A stretch of DNA of 64,000 nucleotides from Phycisphaeraceae bacterium (GCA_019636655.1 JAHBXB010000003.1:124001-188000), one strand, 5' to 3'. Positions 38,957 to 47,269 are shown, numbered from the stretch's first letter. Notes: a model not told the origin generated them from the sequence alone. Program-made: numbers and translations.

Positions 38957-39587
38957 TCAGCAGGGATCGCGCGATTGGCAGCGCCGTCGCGGCGCCCTCG
39001 AACAGATGATTGACTGCTCGGTCGCTGCACCGTGAAGCCACATGCGCTGAGCCAGCCAGGCGAAGCCGCGGAAGTTGTCGGGCTTCTTGTCGTAGCGTGT
39101 GGCGACGCGGCGGGAGCGTTTGATGGCGCCGAAGAACCGCTCGATCACGTTGCGGTGCTTGTATCGCGCCCGATCGCACCGCTTCTTTCCGCGGCGGGTC
39201 GGGTTGGGACGGATGCACGCCGCGCCCGTGTTGTCTCGGATGGTGCGGCGGATCGCGTCGCCAGCGCCGCTCACGGCCGCGTGGAGCTTGGTCGTCCATC
39301 CGCCGCGGGCAACGCCTCAGGTCCGCGTCGCCCAGCGCTTCGCCCAGCCGGGGCCACACGCCCGCAACGCACCAGCGATCGAAGCGTCGCCAGATCGCGT
39401 TCCACTTGCCGAAGCGTTCGGGCAGATCTCGCCAGGGGATGCCGGTCTTGGCGACGTAGTGCACGGCGTCGAGGAACAGGCGGTTGTCGTCGCCGTGGCG
39501 GCCGCGAGCACCCTCACGCCCCGGCAACAACGCCTCCATCCTCGGCCACTGCTCGTCCGTGAGTTCGTGCCGCCGGCCGCATGACAT
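38957..39587 (-). pseudogene. Decayed IS5-family (IS427/IS1031-like) transposase
   Basis: The N-terminal part reads CGRRHELTDEQWPRMEALLPG, DNRLFLDAVHYVAKTGIPWRDLPERFGKWNAIWRRFDRW in one frame. The C-terminal part KHRNVIERFFGAIKRSRRVATRYDKKPDNFRGFAWLA is in another frame. Between them the frame shifts near 39310, and most of the catalytic core, with the first two Asp residues of the DDE triad, is missing. Terminal inverted repeats could not be identified. It is inactive and sits just beside the tRNA-Met fragment. Confidence 0.85.
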
Positions 39588-39651
39588 CCCTCCTTCGAAA
39601 TCAATGGAACCACCCGTTCCATCGAACTCCAAGGCCAAATGTCCACACGAC

Positions 39652-40146
39652 CTAGGGCGACCGGAGGTTGCCCTGCCGAGTTGAATCGTCCCACAGCACG
39701 ACAGGGTCGCTGTCGAGCCCATCGAGCACGACTGCGGTCGCTCCGAGGGCACTGCCAAGTCGGCTGCAGAGGCCGCACCAGTAATGTGCTAGGTCGCGGA
39801 GTTTTCGTGGCTCTAAGCCCGTCCTGAGGGGCTGATTGTCCAAGATCACATCTGCATTCAATGTGTCGCTCGGGCCGAAGCGAAGGAGAACACGGAACTG
39901 CAGGTCGCCGGCAGAACACTCGAGCGTCGGTGTATCCTCGCGGCTTCGCCGCGAAAGTTCCATCGCCTCCCCCGAAACTTCGCTACCCGCTACCGTTGCA
40001 CGCACGGACCGACAGAATCTCCCTACGGCCTGCACCAAGTCTTGGTCGCGGCACATGCACCGGCGAAGTAGAATGTCCAGAGAACTTGAGGAGGCGACCC
40101 CAGCGGCGGCCTCCGCAATCATGCGGGGCACAACCTGCGCGGCCAC
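39652..40146 (-). CDS. Hypothetical protein
   Basis: A 164-codon frame from GTG 40146; an ATG at 40122 would give 156 codons. No domain is recognised. The segment CSAGDLQFRVLLRFGPSDTLNADVILDNQPLRTGLEPRKL looks like a regular alpha/beta protein. The base composition is less GC-rich than that of the surrounding housekeeping genes. It lies between the IS remnant and tRNA-Ala, in a region that appears to be recombinationally active. Confidence 0.45.
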   Translation of the reverse strand: MAAQVVPRMIAEAAAGVASSSSLDILLRRCMCRDQDLVQAVGRFCRSVRATVAGSEVSGEAMELSRRSREDTPTLECSAGDLQFRVLLRFGPSDTLNADVILDNQPLRTGLEPRKLRDLAHYWCGLCSRLGSALGATAVVLDGLDSDPVVLWDDSTRQGNLRSP

Positions 40147-40271
40147 GACCGATTGGCCGCGGTAGAGCTGATTTGGTCGGCTACTACCCGGAGTCCATCC
40201 AAGAGGATACCGGTCGACCGACGCTGACGGGCTTGCACGTTATGCGGGATGCTCCCGGGTAGCCTCCAAAC

Positions 40272-40299
40272 ACAAAAAACCCCTGCGATTGCAGGGGTT
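40272..40299 (-). terminator. Intrinsic terminator of tRNA-Ala
   Basis: On the minus strand AACCCCTGC pairs with GCAGGGGTT around a four-base loop, followed by TTTTGTG. It starts 10 bases past the tRNA 3' end. Confidence 0.9.
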
Positions 40300-40309
40300 C
40301 TTCATCAAG

Positions 40310-40382
40310 TGGAGCGGAGGAGAGTCGAACTCCCGACCTCATCATTGCGAACGATGCGCTCTACCAACTGAGCTACCGCCCC
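40310..40382 (-). tRNA. tRNA-Ala (CGC)
   Basis: A 73-base cloverleaf: acceptor GGGGCGG with CCGCTCC, D arm GCTCAGTTGGTAGAGC, anticodon stem CATCG/TGATG with loop TTCGCAA (anticodon CGC), T arm GGGAGTTCGACTCTCC, discriminator A. CCA is not encoded. Confidence 0.95.
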
Positions 40383-40487
40383 GGGTTTCGCCTACCGGCC
40401 GTTGGGCCCGTCGGCGGATGTGGAGGCAAGTATACCCACCGCACTCCCCCCCTTCTGCCGCGCACCGCGCGGCGGGCCATCCCTTGG

Positions 40488-40505
40488 GGAGGGGGTACCC
40501 CCTCC
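40488..40505. repeat. G-rich/C-rich inverted repeat 2
   Basis: The perfect palindrome GGAGGGGGTACCCCCTCC lies between tRNA-Ala and the zinc operon. Confidence 0.7.
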
Positions 40506-40547
40506 ACCTCCACCCGACCGGCACCTCAGCCCTCCGCTCGTTCGCTG

Positions 40548-40579
40548 TGGTACAATCTCTATTGAGGATACATTCTCAA
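40548..40579 (+). promoter_or_regulatory. Extended -10 promoter and Fur/Zur-type operator of the zinc operon
   Basis: TGGTACAAT (40548-40556) is an extended -10 element without a good -35. The palindrome TTGAGGATACATTCTCAA (40562-40579, one mismatch between half-sites) covers the expected transcription start, a position for repression. The half-site spacing fits Fur-family regulators such as Zur. The znuA ATG is 21 bases further on. Confidence 0.7.
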
Positions 40580-40600
40580 TAAGCAACGGGCCCGCGAACC

Positions 40601-41560
40601 ATGATCAGACTCCGCCTCCTGCTCATCCCGCTCGTCGCCGCGTGCATGCTCATCGCCGGCGCTTCCGTTCGCGAGGAGCCACCCGAGCCCGCGCCCATCA
40701 AGGCCGTGGTGACGGTGGCGCCGCTCAAGGGGCTTGTTGAGCCCCTGTTGCCGCCGGGGTCGACCGTCGAGATGCTCATCCCCCCGGGGGTGAGCGAGCA
40801 CGGCTACGAGATCCCGCCGTCGAAACTCGCCCTGCTCGCCAAGGCCGACCTGGTCGTCTACGTTGGCCTCGGGCTCGAGCCGCAGGTGGAGAAGTTCCTC
40901 AAGGACAACCCGAGGCCGACTCGAAAGACCGTCTGCTTCGCCGAGGCGGTCGGCGTCAAGGCAGACCCGGCCGACCAGCACGACCACGGACCGGGCGATG
41001 CCGACCATGACCACGGGCACGACCACGCCATCGACCCCCACCTCTGGCTCGACCCGATCCTGGCCAAGCGGTTCGTCACCCATCTGGGCCTCGAGGTGGT
41101 CGATCTGCTCCTGACCCGGGCCGATGAGCCCGACCCCACGATCCGGCTCGCCTCGACCAAGGCGATGAACGCCCTGCTCGACCGCATCGACAAGGTCGAC
41201 CGGGAGTACGAGCACGCCATCTCCGATGCCCGCTACAAGACCATCGTCGTCGCCCACGACGCCTTCGGGCGACTCGGCAAGCGGTACTCGCTCCGTGTTG
41301 TCCCCATCGCCGGCCTGAACGCTGCGGAGCCGACCCCCTCCGACATCGAGCGTGCGACGGCGGCCGTGAACGAGCAGGCGATCAAGGTCGTTTTCGTCGA
41401 GCCGCAGCTCTCCAAGTCTACCGCGCAGCGCATCGCCGATGCGACGGGGGCGCGGGTGCTGACGCTCGACCCCCTTGGCGACGGGGACTGGTTCGCCCTG
41501 ATGTCGTCGAATCTCAAATCGATCCGGACGGCCCTGAACCCGTCCCTGAGCGACCCGTGA
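40601..41560 (+). CDS. znuA: Zinc ABC transporter substrate-binding protein
   Basis: A 319-residue cluster-A-I binding protein. A signal peptide (RLRLLLIPLVAACMLIAGAS) is followed by VAPLKGLVEPLLP, SEHGYEIPPSKLALLAKADLVVYVGLGLE, a His/Asp-rich loop (about 126-145, HDHGPGDADHDHGHDHAIDPH) and the metal-site histidine in DPHLWLDP, then VVAHDAFGRLGKRY with a further ligand. The His-rich loop is the hallmark of zinc rather than manganese binders. The cysteine at residue 15 could be a lipobox (LVAAC). The stop overlaps the next start (ATGA-type). Confidence 0.93.
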   Translation: MIRLRLLLIPLVAACMLIAGASVREEPPEPAPIKAVVTVAPLKGLVEPLLPPGSTVEMLIPPGVSEHGYEIPPSKLALLAKADLVVYVGLGLEPQVEKFLKDNPRPTRKTVCFAEAVGVKADPADQHDHGPGDADHDHGHDHAIDPHLWLDPILAKRFVTHLGLEVVDLLLTRADEPDPTIRLASTKAMNALLDRIDKVDREYEHAISDARYKTIVVAHDAFGRLGKRYSLRVVPIAGLNAAEPTPSDIERATAAVNEQAIKVVFVEPQLSKSTAQRIADATGARVLTLDPLGDGDWFALMSSNLKSIRTALNPSLSDP

Positions 41561-42429
41561 CCCAACCCGCCGTGGAGTACGAGCAGGTCGGCTTCCGCTA
41601 CCCCGGGCAGCGCGCGCCCGCGCTGGAGGGGGTGTCGCTCGCGATCGAATCCGGCGAGCGGCTGGGGATCCTCGGCCCCAACGGCGGCGGCAAGAGCACG
41701 CTCGTGAAGATCACCCTCGGCCTGCTCGCCGGGTACTCGGGCCGGGTCCGCGTGCTGGGGCGATCACCGGAGCAGGCCCGGCGCGAGGGGCTGATCGGCT
41801 ACGTCCCCCAGCGCCACGACGCGGAACTCGGGTTCCCGCTCTCGGCCCGCGACATGGTCACGCACGCGGCGGCGTGGCGGATTCCCGCGTGGAAACGGGT
41901 GTCGTCGACGACCCGCTCCCGGGTCGATCGGATGCTCTCGCTGGTCGGGGCCCAGGCCTACGCCGACTCGCCGGTTGGAGACTTATCGGGCGGGCAGTTG
42001 CAGCGGGCGATGATCGCGAGGGCGCTCGTCGGGCACGGCGACCAATCGCCGGCGATCCTCGCCCTCGACGAGCCCACGGTCGGGATCGACGCCGCGGGGC
42101 AGGTGCAGTTCGCCGAGTTGCTCGCCGGGCTGCACGCCGAACTGGGGGTCACCATTCTCATCGTGTCGCACGACCTGCGGGCGATCGTCGCCGGGTGCGA
42201 CCGCGTGGCGTGCCTGGCCCGGCGGCTGCACAGCCACGTCTCGCCGCGGGGCCTCACGCCGCAGGTTCTCGGCGAACTGTTCAGCCACGACGTCGTGGGC
42301 GTGCTCTCCGATGTGCATGTCCACGCGCACGCCGCCTCCGAGTGCCCGCACGAGCACGAGCATCCCCACGTCCACGCACCGACTGCCCCCCCACTCACCC
42401 AAGCGAGGATCACGCGTGCGGACGATTGA
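41557..42429 (+). CDS. znuC: Zinc ABC transporter ATP-binding protein
   Basis: A 290-residue ABC ATPase with Walker A GPNGGGKSTLVK, Q-loop YVPQRHD, signature LSGGQLQRAMIARAL, Walker B ILALDEPTVGID and the H-loop in IVSHD. The C-terminal 35 residues are His-rich (HVHAHAASECPHEHEHPHVHAP), not usual for the ATPase subunit, and could buffer zinc on the cytoplasmic side. It overlaps the previous gene by four bases and the next by 14. Confidence 0.93.
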   Translation: MTQPAVEYEQVGFRYPGQRAPALEGVSLAIESGERLGILGPNGGGKSTLVKITLGLLAGYSGRVRVLGRSPEQARREGLIGYVPQRHDAELGFPLSARDMVTHAAAWRIPAWKRVSSTTRSRVDRMLSLVGAQAYADSPVGDLSGGQLQRAMIARALVGHGDQSPAILALDEPTVGIDAAGQVQFAELLAGLHAELGVTILIVSHDLRAIVAGCDRVACLARRLHSHVSPRGLTPQVLGELFSHDVVGVLSDVHVHAHAASECPHEHEHPHVHAPTAPPLTQARITRADD

Positions 42430-43327
42430 CTGGCTCGCCGATCCGGCCCTGCGGTCGCTGCTTCTGCCGGGCCTGCTCGCAGGTGTGGCGATCTTCACGG
42501 CGGGGTCGGTGCTCAGCGTCTTTGTCGTTCTCAAGCGGCTCTCGTTTGTCGGGCAGGGGGTGTCGCACTCGGCGTTCGGCGGCATCGGGATCGCCGCGGT
42601 GCTGGGCCTCTTCGCCGCGCATTCGCCGAGCACCGGCGTGCTGACGCTGGCGATCGTGCTCGCGTTCTGCGTGATCTCCGCCGTTGGCATGGCGCTGGTC
42701 GGGGACCGGCGCGCGGTCCGCGAAGACACGGCCATCGGTGTGTTCCTCGTCGCGTCGATGTCGCTGGGCGCGGTGCTGCTGGCCGTCGCGAGCCGGCACG
42801 GGCGGCTGCCGGGCGCGGTCGCGTACGAATCGATCCTCTTCGGGCAGATCCTCGGGATCAGCGCCGCCGAGGCGTGGGTCGCCGCCGGGGCCACGTCGGT
42901 GGCGATTGTCGCGATCTGGTGGATCCGTCGGCCGCTGCTCTTCTGGGCGTTCGACGAGTCCGCGGCGGTCGCCTCCGGGGTTCCGGGCCGGCGATCCCGG
43001 CTGGTGCTGATGTCGCTGCTCGCCCTGCTCATCGTCATCGCCATGAAGCTCGTTGGTGTGATCCTCGCGACCGCCGTGCTGGTGCTCCCCGGCGCGACGG
43101 CGCTCAAACTCAGCCGCCGACTCTCCCGCGTGATCGCTGTCTCGATCGCCTCGTCGCTGGTGTCGTTGTTGCTGGGGGTGGCCGTCAGCCTGGAGGCGGA
43201 CCTTCCCCCGGGGGCGACGATCGTCCTGGTGATGACGGGGCAGTTCGCGCTGGCCATCGGGATCAACGCCCTGGTCGGGCGGGCGGCACGCGGGGGGCGG
43301 GACGAGTTGCTGTCCGCCGGCGCGTAG
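42416..43327 (+). CDS. znuB: Zinc ABC transporter permease
   Basis: A 303-residue integral membrane protein of the ABC-3 family, from GTG 42416 with GCGAGG upstream. About eight hydrophobic helices are seen, including LLPGLLAGVAIFTAGSVLSVFVVL, FVGQGVSHSAFGGIGIAAVLG (the conserved SHSAF segment) and MKLVGVILATAVLVLPGATA near the end. With ZnuA and ZnuC it forms one zinc importer under the palindromic operator. Confidence 0.93.
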   Translation: MRTIDWLADPALRSLLLPGLLAGVAIFTAGSVLSVFVVLKRLSFVGQGVSHSAFGGIGIAAVLGLFAAHSPSTGVLTLAIVLAFCVISAVGMALVGDRRAVREDTAIGVFLVASMSLGAVLLAVASRHGRLPGAVAYESILFGQILGISAAEAWVAAGATSVAIVAIWWIRRPLLFWAFDESAAVASGVPGRRSRLVLMSLLALLIVIAMKLVGVILATAVLVLPGATALKLSRRLSRVIAVSIASSLVSLLLGVAVSLEADLPPGATIVLVMTGQFALAIGINALVGRAARGGRDELLSAGA

Positions 43328-43364
43328 AGTCTGACGACACCGCCGACGCACCCGGGGATCCGCC

Positions 43365-43559
43365 ATGCGCAAGATCAAAGTCGAAGTCATCCTCGCCGAA
43401 CTCAACCGCCTGCGGAAGGACCTCGGGGAGGACCCCGCCGACATCGAGTGGCTCGCCCTGCACCACGCGTTCTGCTTCATTTCGTACAAGACCGGGGAGT
43501 TCCAGGCGTACCTGGACCAGCAGTCCGAGAAGGGCGCGTTCGAGCAGTTCGAGGGCTGA
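43365..43559 (+). CDS. Small conserved-looking hypothetical protein
   Basis: A 64-residue, charged, mostly helical protein (MRKIKVEVILAELNRLRKDLGEDPADIEWLALHH in part). It follows znuB by 37 bases on the same strand and could be the last gene of that operon, but it has no metal-binding motif. No family is recognised. Confidence 0.6.
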   Translation: MRKIKVEVILAELNRLRKDLGEDPADIEWLALHHAFCFISYKTGEFQAYLDQQSEKGAFEQFEG

Positions 43560-43606
43560 GTCGGCGGCTCCGGGCCCACCCCAGATCCGAAGTTGCGCGG
43601 AAACTC

Positions 43607-43635
43607 TTGCGGAACCCCGGTCCCGGTGCGATAGT
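43607..43635 (+). promoter_or_regulatory. Sigma-70-type promoter of an orphan transcription unit
   Basis: TTGCGG (43607-43612), 17-base spacer, GATAGT (43630-43635). It lies 48 bases after the small gene and heads a stretch with no ordinary gene. Confidence 0.5.
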
Positions 43636-43842
43636 ACATGTAGATGAATCGCGGACGGATCCGGTCCGACCCTGCACGAAATACGCGGCAGGAAACCGGG
43701 GCCACCGTGACGACCGGCGACGGGAACCTCCGGCGCCGGGCGATGAGCCGCGGGTGACGGCCCGCGGGGAAGAATCCCGGCGGGGACGCGTACAGGTGTC
43801 CCGACGGTTGGGGTGGTCCGTTCCAGAAAAGGAGGTGATCCA

Positions 43843-43881
43843 GTGACGAAAATCGACTGTACCCAGGGGCTGTGCTCTTAG
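43843..43881 (+). CDS. Possible 12-residue peptide behind a perfect Shine-Dalgarno sequence
   Basis: The frame reads MTKIDCTQGLCS then TAG, starting at GTG. AAGGAGGTGATCC at 43829-43841 is a full complement of the 16S 3' end with seven bases from GGAGG to the start. Two cysteines in 12 residues are noteworthy. A stem (GGGGCTGTGCTC with GAGCAGACCC) overlaps the stop codon. Confidence 0.35.
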   Translation: MTKIDCTQGLCS

Positions 43882-43933
43882 CGAGCAGACCCGACGGGGC
43901 CTGCCGTCGCGCAGCCCGGGGAGCAAGACTCCT

Positions 43934-43970
43934 ACGGCCGCCAACCTCACGGTTCGCGGCCGTTTTTCTT
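43934..43970 (+). terminator. Intrinsic terminator of the orphan transcription unit
   Basis: ACGGCCGC (43934-43941) pairs with GCGGCCGT (43956-43963), with an inner AACC/GGTT stem, followed by TTTTCTTT. Confidence 0.9.
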
Positions 43971-44002
43971 TGGCGATAGTGCATGCAGGATCGACGCACG
44001 AC

Positions 44003-44032
44003 AGCGCCCGGACGACAAGCCACCCGGGCGCT
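44003..44032 (-). terminator. Hairpin downstream of the HEAT-like gene
   Basis: AGCGCCCGG (44003-44011) pairs with CCGGGCGCT (44024-44032), 26 bases past the stop of the minus-strand gene. A T run is lacking. Confidence 0.5.
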
Positions 44033-44058
44033 GGTCTGCGATTGATTGGAAGCGCGGC

Positions 44059-46260
44059 CTACTGCTTCTGGCCGCCACCGTTGAGGATGAGCGGGATGAG
44101 ATCGGAGTTCGGCAGGCTCAGGGCGCCCATGAGCGCCGCGGCGGCGGTCGCCTCGGCCCCGGAGGTCGTGTTGACGATCTCGATGATCCGCGTCACCTGT
44201 CGCGGTTCGAGGAGGTTGCCGTAGCGCTTGGCGCTGGAGGTGACCTTGTCGATCAGCGCGACGCGCTCGTCGCCCGAGGCGCCCATGGCCGCGTCCATGA
44301 TCGCGACCTGGGCCCGCTTGTCGTTGATGTACGAAAGGACCTCGGCGATCGACTGCTTCATCTCGCCGCGGTTATCGCCCATGGCGACGATCAGCGAAGC
44401 CGTCGCGTCGCCGACGTTGAACGTCGAGGTCCCGGAGACCGCGAGGTCCCGGAGCACCCGCAGGGCGCCCGCCTTGTAGGCCAGGGCTTCTTCCTTGGAG
44501 ATCGCCCCGCCGACGGCGGCCTGGATCAACTGTTCAGCGGCCTCTCCGATCTGATCGTTCGACAGGCCCGATCTGGCGATCGCCACGGAGTGGTCCCGCA
44601 GGTACCGCGGGCCGACCTCCGCCACGCCGGCGAGGTCCAGCAACGCCAAGACCGGCGTCGCGGCGAGTTTCGGTGTACCGCGGATCTGCTTGATCGTGCG
44701 GTCGGTCTGCGACGCGGGCACGGCGAGGACGACAAGGTCGACGCCCGGGGCCTCGGCGATTGCCTGCGCGGCGTCCGCCAGCGTGCTGGTGCTCACCCGA
44801 ACGTCGTACCCCTTGCTCTTGAGCACCTCGGTGAGCTGCGCCTGGCGCTCCGCCGCGTCCGACTGGCTCGCGGACGTTCCGCCGGCGATGACCACTGCGT
44901 AGCGGGCGGCGGCGTCTCGCACCGCGCTGCCCAGGATGGGAACGACCTGCTCGGATCCATCGAACGCGGTGCGGGGCTGGGCCGATCCGATGACCATCGC
45001 CGCCTCGTACTGCACGCGACGGTCGGGGTAGCGCAGCGCTTCAAGGAGAGGCCGCCTCGAGCCACCCGCTTCGACCAGCCCATCGGCGCCCGCGGTCCGC
45101 TCCAGCGCGGCGATCGCGCGGCGAGCGAGCTGGGTCGCCATCGCGTCCTCGGCTCGCGCCAGCACGGCCTGCTCCGCCTCGGGTCCCGCGGCGACGGCGT
45201 AGTACATCGCATCGCGGCGACCGGCCGGGTACACGGGGTTCTCGTACCCGCCGGGGGTCTCGATCTCGCGACGGAAGTTCGCGGCGAGCCAGAGCGCCAT
45301 CGCGTCGCGGTTGGCGGCGTCGAGCCTCAGGGCCGACTCGGCCTGCCGCATCGCCATCGCCTCGTGGAACAGCTCCGACCGGATCGCCGTCGGGATCAGG
45401 CCAAGCCCGGGATCGAACGACCACAGCAGCTGCTGGTCCTCGTTGGGGAACGACGTCAGGCTCGGCGACTCGGCGTAGTACCCCTCGGCGAGGTTCCGGT
45501 ACAGGCGCGAGGGCGAGACGCTCGGGTCGAACTGCCCGGCGATCCGCTTCACGGCCGTCTCACAGGCGGACCGAACCGGTTGGGAGGTCGTCGAATCGTG
45601 GAGTTCGTACAGGTAGGCCAGGGCCGTGGGCGAGCCGATCTCGCCGAGCAGGCTCGCCAGGTTCTCCTGCGAGACCGCATCGAGGCCGGCCATCGCTGTC
45701 ACCAGCGGGATGACCGCCTGCGACCGCAGATTGAAAATGACTGTTCGCACCTCCGCCGCGAGCACGGGGTCCGTCCGCTGCAGCAGGGCCTGGAGCAACT
45801 GCGGCATGGCGTACTCGCCGGCGGTGAGCAGCCGCTCCTGCGCCAACTGGCGCTGGCGGCCGGTGCCGACCAGCATCCCGATGTTCTTGGAGATCTCGCC
45901 GGGGTCGCGGGCCTGGTCCAGTTTGCCCCGCTCGTACGCGGCGAGGAGTTTGGCGGAGAAGGGCTCGAGGTCGGGGAATCTCCCGGCATCGATCACCGCC
46001 TTCTGGAATCGCGACGCCTCGCCGGACGACTCGACGAGCTTGGCGAACTCCGTCGGCGTCAGCCCACGATCCATTAGGGCCGCGGCGGTCGACTTGGCCT
46101 GGTCGCCCTGGTTGATCAGGACGTAGTGGATGAAATCCTTGAGCAGCCGTACGTCGTCGTTCTGAGGCTGCGCCAGTGTCGGCGTCGCGATGGTCGCGGC
46201 GGTGATGACAATGGCGGCGGACGTGCTGCGGATGAATCGAGAGTAACGGCGGCTCGGCAC
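44059..46260 (-). CDS. Large exported HEAT-like repeat protein
   Basis: A 733-residue protein from GTG 46260, with AGGAG eight bases upstream. The N-terminus VPSRRYSRFIRSTSAAIVITAATIATPTLAQ is a signal peptide. The rest is mostly paired helices of HEAT/armadillo character (for example AVIPLVTAMAGLDAVSQENLASLLGEIGSPTALAYLYEL and RRAIAALERTAGADGL). Residues about 510-600 include an alpha/beta stretch like a receiver-type fold (SKGYDVRVSTSTLADAAQAIAEAPGVDLVVLAVP). Similar long exported repeat proteins are typical of planctomycetes; the function is unknown, possibly scaffolding in the periplasm. Confidence 0.75.
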   Translation of the reverse strand: MPSRRYSRFIRSTSAAIVITAATIATPTLAQPQNDDVRLLKDFIHYVLINQGDQAKSTAAALMDRGLTPTEFAKLVESSGEASRFQKAVIDAGRFPDLEPFSAKLLAAYERGKLDQARDPGEISKNIGMLVGTGRQRQLAQERLLTAGEYAMPQLLQALLQRTDPVLAAEVRTVIFNLRSQAVIPLVTAMAGLDAVSQENLASLLGEIGSPTALAYLYELHDSTTSQPVRSACETAVKRIAGQFDPSVSPSRLYRNLAEGYYAESPSLTSFPNEDQQLLWSFDPGLGLIPTAIRSELFHEAMAMRQAESALRLDAANRDAMALWLAANFRREIETPGGYENPVYPAGRRDAMYYAVAAGPEAEQAVLARAEDAMATQLARRAIAALERTAGADGLVEAGGSRRPLLEALRYPDRRVQYEAAMVIGSAQPRTAFDGSEQVVPILGSAVRDAAARYAVVIAGGTSASQSDAAERQAQLTEVLKSKGYDVRVSTSTLADAAQAIAEAPGVDLVVLAVPASQTDRTIKQIRGTPKLAATPVLALLDLAGVAEVGPRYLRDHSVAIARSGLSNDQIGEAAEQLIQAAVGGAISKEEALAYKAGALRVLRDLAVSGTSTFNVGDATASLIVAMGDNRGEMKQSIAEVLSYINDKRAQVAIMDAAMGASGDERVALIDKVTSSAKRYGNLLEPRQVTRIIEIVNTTSGAEATAAAALMGALSLPNSDLIPLILNGGGQKQ

Positions 46261-46632
46261 GGCGTGCTCCTGGCTTGCGCGACACCCACCCCGCCGGCGC
46301 TGTCGCCGACGTTCCCCGGACCTGTCCCACCCCCCCACCCTTCCCGGCCCTCCCCAGATACCCGACCCATATCCGGACTGCTCCGGCTGGGAGGGGCAAT
46401 CTAGCCTGCCGCGGTGAGCAGTGTCAATCTGTGGGGTCCGATCCGCGGCGATCGCACGCGTGGATCCAGCCCTTCCAATCCAGTCCGAGAACCGGAAAAC
46501 ACCCCGCGCGGCTCGATTCTGCCGGTCCAGCCGTGAAGACCCTCCCGCATCTCGCCGATTCCTGAGTCGACACGGCGTTCATCGTCGCTACGACCGTGCG
46601 CCCCGACCCGGATCTTCACCCGCGAGGACGAG
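46261..46632. other. Gene-free stretch between divergent genes
   Basis: The regions upstream of the HEAT-like gene and the HTH-receiver gene meet here. No gene, clear promoter or repeat family was recognised, apart from a C-rich run at 46325-46360. Confidence 0.4.
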
Positions 46633-47217
46633 ATGATCTCATTCGACAAAGATGTGCTGACCACCGGCGAAGTGGCGAAGATCTGCAACGTCGCCCCCCG
46701 AACGGTATCCAAATGGTTCGATTCCGGCTCCCTCAAGGGGTACCGGATTCCCGGATCAAAGGACCGCCGGATCCCGGTTGCCAACCTGCTCCGTTTCATG
46801 AAGGACTACGGCATCCCCTTCGACGGCGTCGCCGGCGGCAAGACCCGCGTGCTGGTGGTCGATGGAGAGGACGAAGTCTGCGACACTCTTCAGAAGGTCC
46901 TCAGCCAGCAGACCAACTACGAGGTTCGCTCCGCCGCGAACGGCTTCGAGGCGGGGCTGCAGTGCGAGCGGTTCAAGCCGCACGTCATGCTGTGGGATCT
47001 CCACATGACCGGCGAGTCCGATCCTCGCGATCTGGCCGACCAGATCCGATCCGATGACGACCTGCAGATGACGCGACTGATCGCGATGAGCGGCAAGCTC
47101 ACCGATGGTCAGCTCCAGGGCCTTCGGACCGTCGGCTTCGACGGGTTCCTCCGCAAGCCGTTCCAGGTCCGGCAGGTTGTTGAGGCCATCGAGTCCGCGA
47201 CCTCGGTCGTTCACTGA
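46633..47217 (+). CDS. Response regulator with N-terminal excisionase-type HTH and C-terminal receiver
   Basis: A 194-residue protein preceded by GCGAGGACGAG. Residues 8-60 form a MerR/excisionase-like helix-turn-helix (LTTGEVAKICNVAPRTVSKWFDSGSLKGYRIPGSKDRRI). Residues 70-190 are a receiver: VLVVDGEDE (acidic pocket), HVMLWDLHMTG (phospho-Asp), IAMSGK (Ser switch) and GFLRKPF (Lys). The order, DNA-binding first and receiver last, is the reverse of common response regulators but known in planctomycetes and delta-proteobacteria. No kinase is adjacent. Confidence 0.88.
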   Translation: MISFDKDVLTTGEVAKICNVAPRTVSKWFDSGSLKGYRIPGSKDRRIPVANLLRFMKDYGIPFDGVAGGKTRVLVVDGEDEVCDTLQKVLSQQTNYEVRSAANGFEAGLQCERFKPHVMLWDLHMTGESDPRDLADQIRSDDDLQMTRLIAMSGKLTDGQLQGLRTVGFDGFLRKPFQVRQVVEAIESATSVVH

Positions 47218-47240
47218 CCACACTGACCCCTGCTATTGCC

Positions 47241-47269
47241 AAGGCCCGGCGCACGATGCGCCGGGCCTT
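47241..47269 (+). terminator. Intrinsic terminator-like hairpin
   Basis: AAGGCCCGGCGC and GCGCCGGGCCTT form a perfect 12-bp stem around ACGAT, followed by GTTCGTT. It serves the HTH-receiver gene and may also work for the converging peptidase gene. Confidence 0.8.

Larger units (their letters stand above)
43641..43970 (+). ncRNA. Candidate structured RNA or small-peptide transcript
   Basis: The predicted transcript of about 330 bases runs from the promoter at 43607 to the terminator at 43934. It contains several hairpins (for example CCGCGGG paired with CCCGCGG near 43748-43767 and GGGAC with GTCCC near 43783-43802). There is a 37-codon Arg-rich frame at 43644-43757, and at 43828-43841 a 14-base perfect complement of the conserved 16S rRNA 3' end (AAAGGAGGTGATCC). 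That site is ideally spaced before GTG 43843, which opens only a 12-codon frame. No known RNA family is recognised. It could be a regulatory RNA, a ribosome-engaging leader, or a gene for a tiny peptide. Confidence 0.45.

Noticed and set aside
43828-43843. Possible 16S rRNA gene remnant
   Set aside because: Only the 14-17 bases complementary to the anti-Shine-Dalgarno match; sequence on both sides is unlike 16S rRNA.
43861-43890. RF2-like programmed frameshift at AGGGG...CTCTTAG
   Set aside because: The slippery codon does not fit the known CUU-UGA type, and the +1 frame only runs through the terminator without a conserved-looking protein.
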